Source: Cellvibrionales bacterium UBA3090
GTDB lineage: Bacteria; Pseudomonadota; Gammaproteobacteria; Pseudomonadales; Porticoccaceae
DNA: 8,319 nucleotides
Assembly: GCA_002367235.1 (NCBI GenBank)
Contig: DFBC01000012.1
Coordinates: forward strand, 8,170 to 16,488
Direction of reading: 5' to 3'
In this document: positions 4,460 through 8,319 of the stretch, in pieces
Numbering within the stretch: position 1 is the stretch's first letter
Layout: every line of letters starts with the position of its first letter
Made by a program: the position numbers and the translations under genes
Notes under the pieces: generated by a model
Databases searched by the model: none
What the model saw: the letters and a program-made list of their open reading frames with translations, nothing else
What the model was told of the DNA's origin: nothing

Positions 4460-7369
4460 ATTGGCCAGCTGGGTTAAATAACGCTGTTGGCGAGATTTCT
4501 GACGCTTTCTTCGCACCAGGGCAATGATGATTAGGCCTGCAACAACCAGCCCGTAATTCATGTATTCCCAGAACAACTGTGTATCGTGTTCCATGGGGGG
4601 GAGGGTGCGATTGAAGTGCCCGCGCGAGCGGATGCTCAGTAGTCCTGAATCCTCTAGCGCCCAGTCTATCGTGTTTGCGATGAGCTCCAGGCTTCCGAGA
4701 TACTCACTGCCAACAGCGGAGTTAGCGATAGTTAAGGTTTGATCTCTGAGGAAATCATTCGAGCTGAACAGAATGATTTGAGCAGAACTGGGAGATTTTT
4801 CTATCACCGTAGATACCGTGCCTGGCTCGGGTTGTTCAGCGGTTTTACTTTCCTCTTCTGGGCTTAACAGGCTAGAGCTAGACACATCCGACGTTAACAG
4901 GGGTGATGTCTTGCCTGCATAGTAGGAGTTGAATACACCTTTACTGACGACACCTAATAGCTGTGGACTAAACTCACCCTCGCGTTTAAATGAGGTCATA
5001 CCCTGTTCATTAATCTCAGGCATGATTTCGGTATCCTCCGATAGCCATGATCGTTCAGAGCTATGGAGTAATTCCGTCACCTTTCTATGACTGTTGATTT
5101 CTTGATCTACAGTGATCGGTGAGCTCCAGGCCATTGTCACTTGGGACAAGTTCGAGGTAATTGGGTTTTCCTGATTAAAGCCATTGCTGCGTATGTCGGC
5201 GAAGTAGGGGTACTCGACCATTCGTACTTCCTGGACCTGATGGCCTCCTGATGTACGCATGACGGGTAGTGGGAAAGCCTTGTTCTGCATATCGAGAACA
5301 AGTTTGTCTTCCATGTTAAGTCCGTGGAATTTAAGCCAGTCTTTGAACTCGCCTTCAAGCTTGGCTAACCCAAGCCCGCCTTGCCCCAGTGTCATGGTAT
5401 AGGGAGAAGACATGGCAACGACAGAGCCACCTTTCATCAGGAACTGATCGATAGCAAAGATCTCTTTAGATCCCATGGCGCTAGGTGCTGTAACTAATAG
5501 GATATCTATTTCGCCAGATACACTACCGTCAGTAATATCTTCATCCCTAATATTTAGGTCGGTGCCAAGAAATTCAGCTAGCTGGTTAAACTGGGGCACC
5601 GCAATACCAATCTGCGCGAGCTTGGGGTCCTCTTTAGGTCTGACCAGGCCAATGGTTTTAATAAAGCCTTTTCCAAAGCGTTTTACCGCGGCCTTTAGAT
5701 TTCGTTCAAAACTCAGCTTTGTTTTGTCTTCAAGAGGAACCTGAATGGCCATATCACCCTTTTCCAGAATGAGGTGATAATAGAAGAAGTCACCACCAAA
5801 CCTGCCAGCAGTAGATAGCGGTTGAAGGCCGTATTCTTTCGTCAGCTTTTTGGCGACTTCACTGTTGCCGGCATAGGGATCAATAACATTGACCTTCAAT
5901 TGGCCATTGGAATTTTCGGCTAATGCATTGGCAACCTCAATGATGTCATCTTTAAGCGAAACCAGATCCTCTGGCAGCATCGCGTCAGCTGATATATAAG
6001 CATTAAAGGTAAGATCGCCCTTGATCGTATCAAATAGGTTTCCGCCACTGCGGTAACTATTTAATACCTTTTTAATACTCCGGGTTAGGTCGTATTCGGG
6101 GTTGCGAAGCAGAATTTGGAAGTTCTTGTCACCCTGGGCTTTGGTTTCAATCAGGTCTTGAAAATCCAGAACCTCAAATTCGTCGCCATAGCTCACAAGA
6201 ATATGAAAATACGAGTTTACAATCGCTGATTGATAGCGGTCTGCGACTTGGAGAGGAATGGGTCTGACGCCATACTTTTGGTTGGCTTCTTCCTCGAGTT
6301 CCAGCTTGCTGACTGGATCGATAAACTCAACCCGCATCTTCCCTCGACTGGCAATTTCGTACTCTCGAATCAGGTCTTTAATTTGAGGAACCAGTGGTGA
6401 GAGCATCGGGTGGGTTTTACTGCTGAAATAGCCACGAATCAGCATCGGCTCTTGAAGCTGGCTTAAGTAATCACGGGTGGCCTCAGAGATAGAGTATTGC
6501 TTGCCCTCTGTGGTATCCAAACGAAGTGACGTCACTTGTCCAAGCCACAAATTCACCCCTATGACGTTGATAAGAGCCAACGTTGTCACCATGCGCCAGG
6601 CCTTATGTCGAGGTGTCGACGTGTTTTCTGCCCAACGTTCTTTTTCCAGGGTAAATATATTTAGCGAGAGAAAGACAATGATAATACTGATGTAGTAATA
6701 GAGGTCTCTGATATCAATGACGCCGCGGGTTATCGAATCAAATCGTGCGCCTGTTCCAAACAACCGGAACCACTCGCCGGCCTGGTTTCCGAAGAAATCA
6801 GTTATCGTTGTTGTGCCAATTAAATAGAACAGCCCAGATAGTGCTACGGCACATATTAGACTGACAATTTGATTGTCGCTTTTGGCCGAGACAAACAAAC
6901 CAATAGAAAGATAGGCTGCTCCTAATAAAAAGGCTGCAAGATAACCGGCCCATATTGGCCCCCAGTCAAGCTCCCCCATTTGCGATACCGTAATCGGGAG
7001 AGGAATGGTTATAACCAGAGCAACGGCCAGTAACACCAGGCATCCGAGGAATTTACCTACCACAAAATGCCACAGCGGCAGTGGTTGAGTCAGAATATGC
7101 TCAAGGGTGCCCGTTCTGCGCTCTTCACTCCACAGGCGCATGGTTAATGTGCTGGTGAGGAAGACCAGCAGCACCGGCATCCACTCAAATAGCGGGCGAA
7201 TATCGGCAATATTCCGAGAGAAATAGGATTCGCCCCAGAAAAAGATAAATAAAGAAATTGCTGCAAATGTCGCCAGGAATAAATAGGCAATAGGTGAAGC
7301 AAAAAACAGGGTGATCTCTTTGGTAGCAATACGACGAATCACGGGCAGATGTTTGGTATTAGGCTGCAT
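4457..7369 (-). CDS. ABC-2 permease fused to GldG-like extracytoplasmic domain (GldF-GldG fusion)
   Basis: A 970-residue fusion. Residues 1-245 form an ABC-2 permease with about six membrane helices (near 28-45, 60-78, 104-126, 138-162, 167-188, 222-241) and the typical cytosolic segment RLWSEERRTGTLEHILTQPL (78-97) after helix 2. A seventh helix (about 260-279) leads into a large region of about 650 residues, probably periplasmic, of the GldG/ABC-transporter auxiliary type, starting with RLDTTEGKQYSISEATRDYL (283-302). It holds two similar units (308-440 and 452-568), then an IDILLVTAPS...DQFLMKGGSVVAMSSP segment (621-656), a Ser/Glu-rich linker (826-862), ILFSSNDFL and NTIDWALED (866-907), and a last helix (about 936-952) with a basic tail. 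In Flavobacterium GldF and GldG are separate proteins needed for gliding. Substrate is unknown. Its ATG overlaps the ATPase gene by 11 nt. Confidence 0.9.
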   Translation of the reverse strand: MQPNTKHLPVIRRIATKEITLFFASPIAYLFLATFAAISLFIFFWGESYFSRNIADIRPLFEWMPVLLVFLTSTLTMRLWSEERRTGTLEHILTQPLPLWHFVVGKFLGCLVLLAVALVITIPLPITVSQMGELDWGPIWAGYLAAFLLGAAYLSIGLFVSAKSDNQIVSLICAVALSGLFYLIGTTTITDFFGNQAGEWFRLFGTGARFDSITRGVIDIRDLYYYISIIIVFLSLNIFTLEKERWAENTSTPRHKAWRMVTTLALINVIGVNLWLGQVTSLRLDTTEGKQYSISEATRDYLSQLQEPMLIRGYFSSKTHPMLSPLVPQIKDLIREYEIASRGKMRVEFIDPVSKLELEEEANQKYGVRPIPLQVADRYQSAIVNSYFHILVSYGDEFEVLDFQDLIETKAQGDKNFQILLRNPEYDLTRSIKKVLNSYRSGGNLFDTIKGDLTFNAYISADAMLPEDLVSLKDDIIEVANALAENSNGQLKVNVIDPYAGNSEVAKKLTKEYGLQPLSTAGRFGGDFFYYHLILEKGDMAIQVPLEDKTKLSFERNLKAAVKRFGKGFIKTIGLVRPKEDPKLAQIGIAVPQFNQLAEFLGTDLNIRDEDITDGSVSGEIDILLVTAPSAMGSKEIFAIDQFLMKGGSVVAMSSPYTMTLGQGGLGLAKLEGEFKDWLKFHGLNMEDKLVLDMQNKAFPLPVMRTSGGHQVQEVRMVEYPYFADIRSNGFNQENPITSNLSQVTMAWSSPITVDQEINSHRKVTELLHSSERSWLSEDTEIMPEINEQGMTSFKREGEFSPQLLGVVSKGVFNSYYAGKTSPLLTSDVSSSSLLSPEEESKTAEQPEPGTVSTVIEKSPSSAQIILFSSNDFLRDQTLTIANSAVGSEYLGSLELIANTIDWALEDSGLLSIRSRGHFNRTLPPMEHDTQLFWEYMNYGLVVAGLIIIALVRRKRQKSRQQRYLTQLAN

Positions 7370-8319
7370 CCTGAATCTCCTCCCCAGCGGCTTCTATAGG
7401 CGCTTCATTCACTTCCCTGAACAGGGTTTCCAGATCCCGGTGTTCTTGATTAATGGAAAATAGTGTTGCCCCGGCATTAATGATCAGCTTGGCAATGTCA
7501 CCGCAAAGAGCAAGGTGATCGCCTGTTTCCGCAATGCCGAGCCGGTAGAGGTGAACCTGTTGTTCGGTTGAAGTTTCTTCGATCTGGATTACGTCGTTTA
7601 GTGGTTGCAACAGAGTGATCAGCTCATCTTTCTCTAGCGAGGTGGCCAGTTGAAGGTGATTGCTTTTGCGTAGCTCCTCGAGCTGAGCATCGACAGCAAC
7701 CTGTCCATTGCGAATAATAAGTACCCGGTCGCAGAGTGCATCCACTTCTTGCATGATGTGGGTAGAGAGAATAACCGTCGCCTCTTTAGCGAGGTCTCTA
7801 ATCAGTGCTCGTATCAACCGTGTTTGCGTTGGATCGAGCCCGTTAGTTGGCTCATCCAGAATTAATAGTTTGGGTTTTCCCAAGATTGCCTGAGCAACCC
7901 CGACGCGTTGTTTATAACCGCGGGAGAGAGTAGAAATTGGTGAAAGCAGCTTGGGGATAATGTCTGTTGCCTGAATCACTCGCTTGATCTCAGAAATTTT
8001 TGTTTCCCCTGAAAGGCCTTTCATTTCACTGGCGTAGTCAAGATAGTCGGCCACGGTCATTTCTGGGTAAATCGGAAGATTCTCTGGAAGATAACCAAGA
8101 TTTTTCTGGGCTTTCTTTGGATCTTGCTGGAGGTCTATATCGTCAATTTCTATCATGCCCTGATTAGATTCAATGTAACCACTGAGCATTTTCATGATGG
8201 TGGTTTTACCGGCACCGTTATGGCCAAGTAATCCAACGATTTCACCTTTTTTTATTTTGAAGCTGACATTGTCAACGGCTTTAAAATCGCCATATAACCT
8301 TGTCAACTGCCTGACTTCC
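7359..8319 (-). CDS. GldA-like ABC transporter ATP-binding protein (5' end just outside window)
   Basis: Cytosolic ATPase driving the permease encoded directly downstream. Numbering from the TTG codon at 8306, it has Walker A GHNGAGKT (28-35), signature LSRGYKQR (127-134), Walker B LLILDEP (147-153), D-loop GLD (156-158) and switch His in STH (H183). The Q-loop reads GYLPENLPIY (71-80) with Glu at the usual Gln position, as I recall for the GldA/NosF-type branch. The frame stays open upstream of 8306 to the window edge, reading EVRQLTRLYGDF, the normal N-terminus of this family, so TTG is an internal Leu codon and probably only a few residues are missing. About 90 residues after the nucleotide-binding domain form the C-terminal extension usual for drug/exporter-type ATPases, ending in an acidic tail. 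It is the first visible gene of the operon; its promoter lies outside. Confidence 0.94.
   Translation of the reverse strand, partial: EVRQLTRLYGDFKAVDNVSFKIKKGEIVGLLGHNGAGKTTIMKMLSGYIESNQGMIEIDDIDLQQDPKKAQKNLGYLPENLPIYPEMTVADYLDYASEMKGLSGETKISEIKRVIQATDIIPKLLSPISTLSRGYKQRVGVAQAILGKPKLLILDEPTNGLDPTQTRLIRALIRDLAKEATVILSTHIMQEVDALCDRVLIIRNGQVAVDAQLEELRKSNHLQLATSLEKDELITLLQPLNDVIQIEETSTEQQVHLYRLGIAETGDHLALCGDIAKLIINAGATLFSINQEHRDLETLFREVNEAPIEAAGEEIQDAA
7377..7385 (-). promoter_or_regulatory. Strong ribosome binding site for the permease-GldG gene inside the ATPase gene
   Basis: On the minus strand GGGGAGGAG (7385 to 7377) lies 7 nt before the permease ATG (7369-7367). It sits inside the last codons of the ATPase gene, whose stop is at 7361-7359. 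The near-consensus site and the 11-nt gene overlap support this start and indicate coupled, well-matched production of ATPase and permease. Confidence 0.75.

Noticed and set aside
5475..5744. 89-residue open frame on the plus strand inside the permease-GldG gene
   Set aside because: It is antisense to well-conserved GldG-like coding sequence, has no ribosome site I can see and no recognisable protein family; it is a shadow.
8304..8306. TTG as the start codon of the ATPase gene
   Set aside because: The frame continues upstream to the window edge as EVRQLTRLYG, the usual N-terminus of this ATPase family, so the true start is outside the window.

Overview
The window looks like a piece of a gammaproteobacterial chromosome of moderate GC content. 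The left part has the order mltG–tmk–holB–pilZ–tatD family, which is the arrangement I know from Pseudomonas-type genomes (E. coli has the same cluster without pilZ). The PilZ protein is close to the Pseudomonas type IV pilus PilZ. A marine or environmental gammaproteobacterium that makes type IV pili fits, but genus cannot be assigned from the sequence alone.

Positions 1-3439 (+ strand) hold a conserved housekeeping cluster: the 3' end of mltG (peptidoglycan lytic transglycosylase), tmk (dTMP kinase), holB (DNA polymerase III delta prime), pilZ (pilus assembly) and a TatD-family metal-dependent hydrolase. mltG, tmk and holB are tightly packed (10-nt gap, then an 8-nt overlap) and probably co-transcribed. 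A 98-nt gap precedes pilZ and may carry a weak promoter.

Positions 3440-3519 separate two convergent units. The gap contains a strong hairpin whose T-run lies on the minus strand, so it mainly terminates the right-hand operon.

Positions 3520-8319 (- strand) hold a three-gene operon, transcribed right to left: a GldA-like ABC ATPase (5' end just outside the window), a 970-residue protein that fuses an ABC-2 permease (GldF-like) to a GldG-like extracytoplasmic domain, and a membrane-anchored DUF4340 protein. Start/stop overlap (11 nt) and a 13-nt gap indicate translational coupling. These three proteins probably form one inner-membrane ABC complex with a large periplasmic part. Relatives are known from Bacteroidetes gliding genes, but to my knowledge the role in non-gliding proteobacteria is not established. 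This is the most interesting part of the window. Within it the GldG-like region appears to contain two tandem copies of one domain, and the DUF4340 protein also appears internally repeated.

I see no tRNA, rRNA, CRISPR array, insertion sequence or prophage feature.
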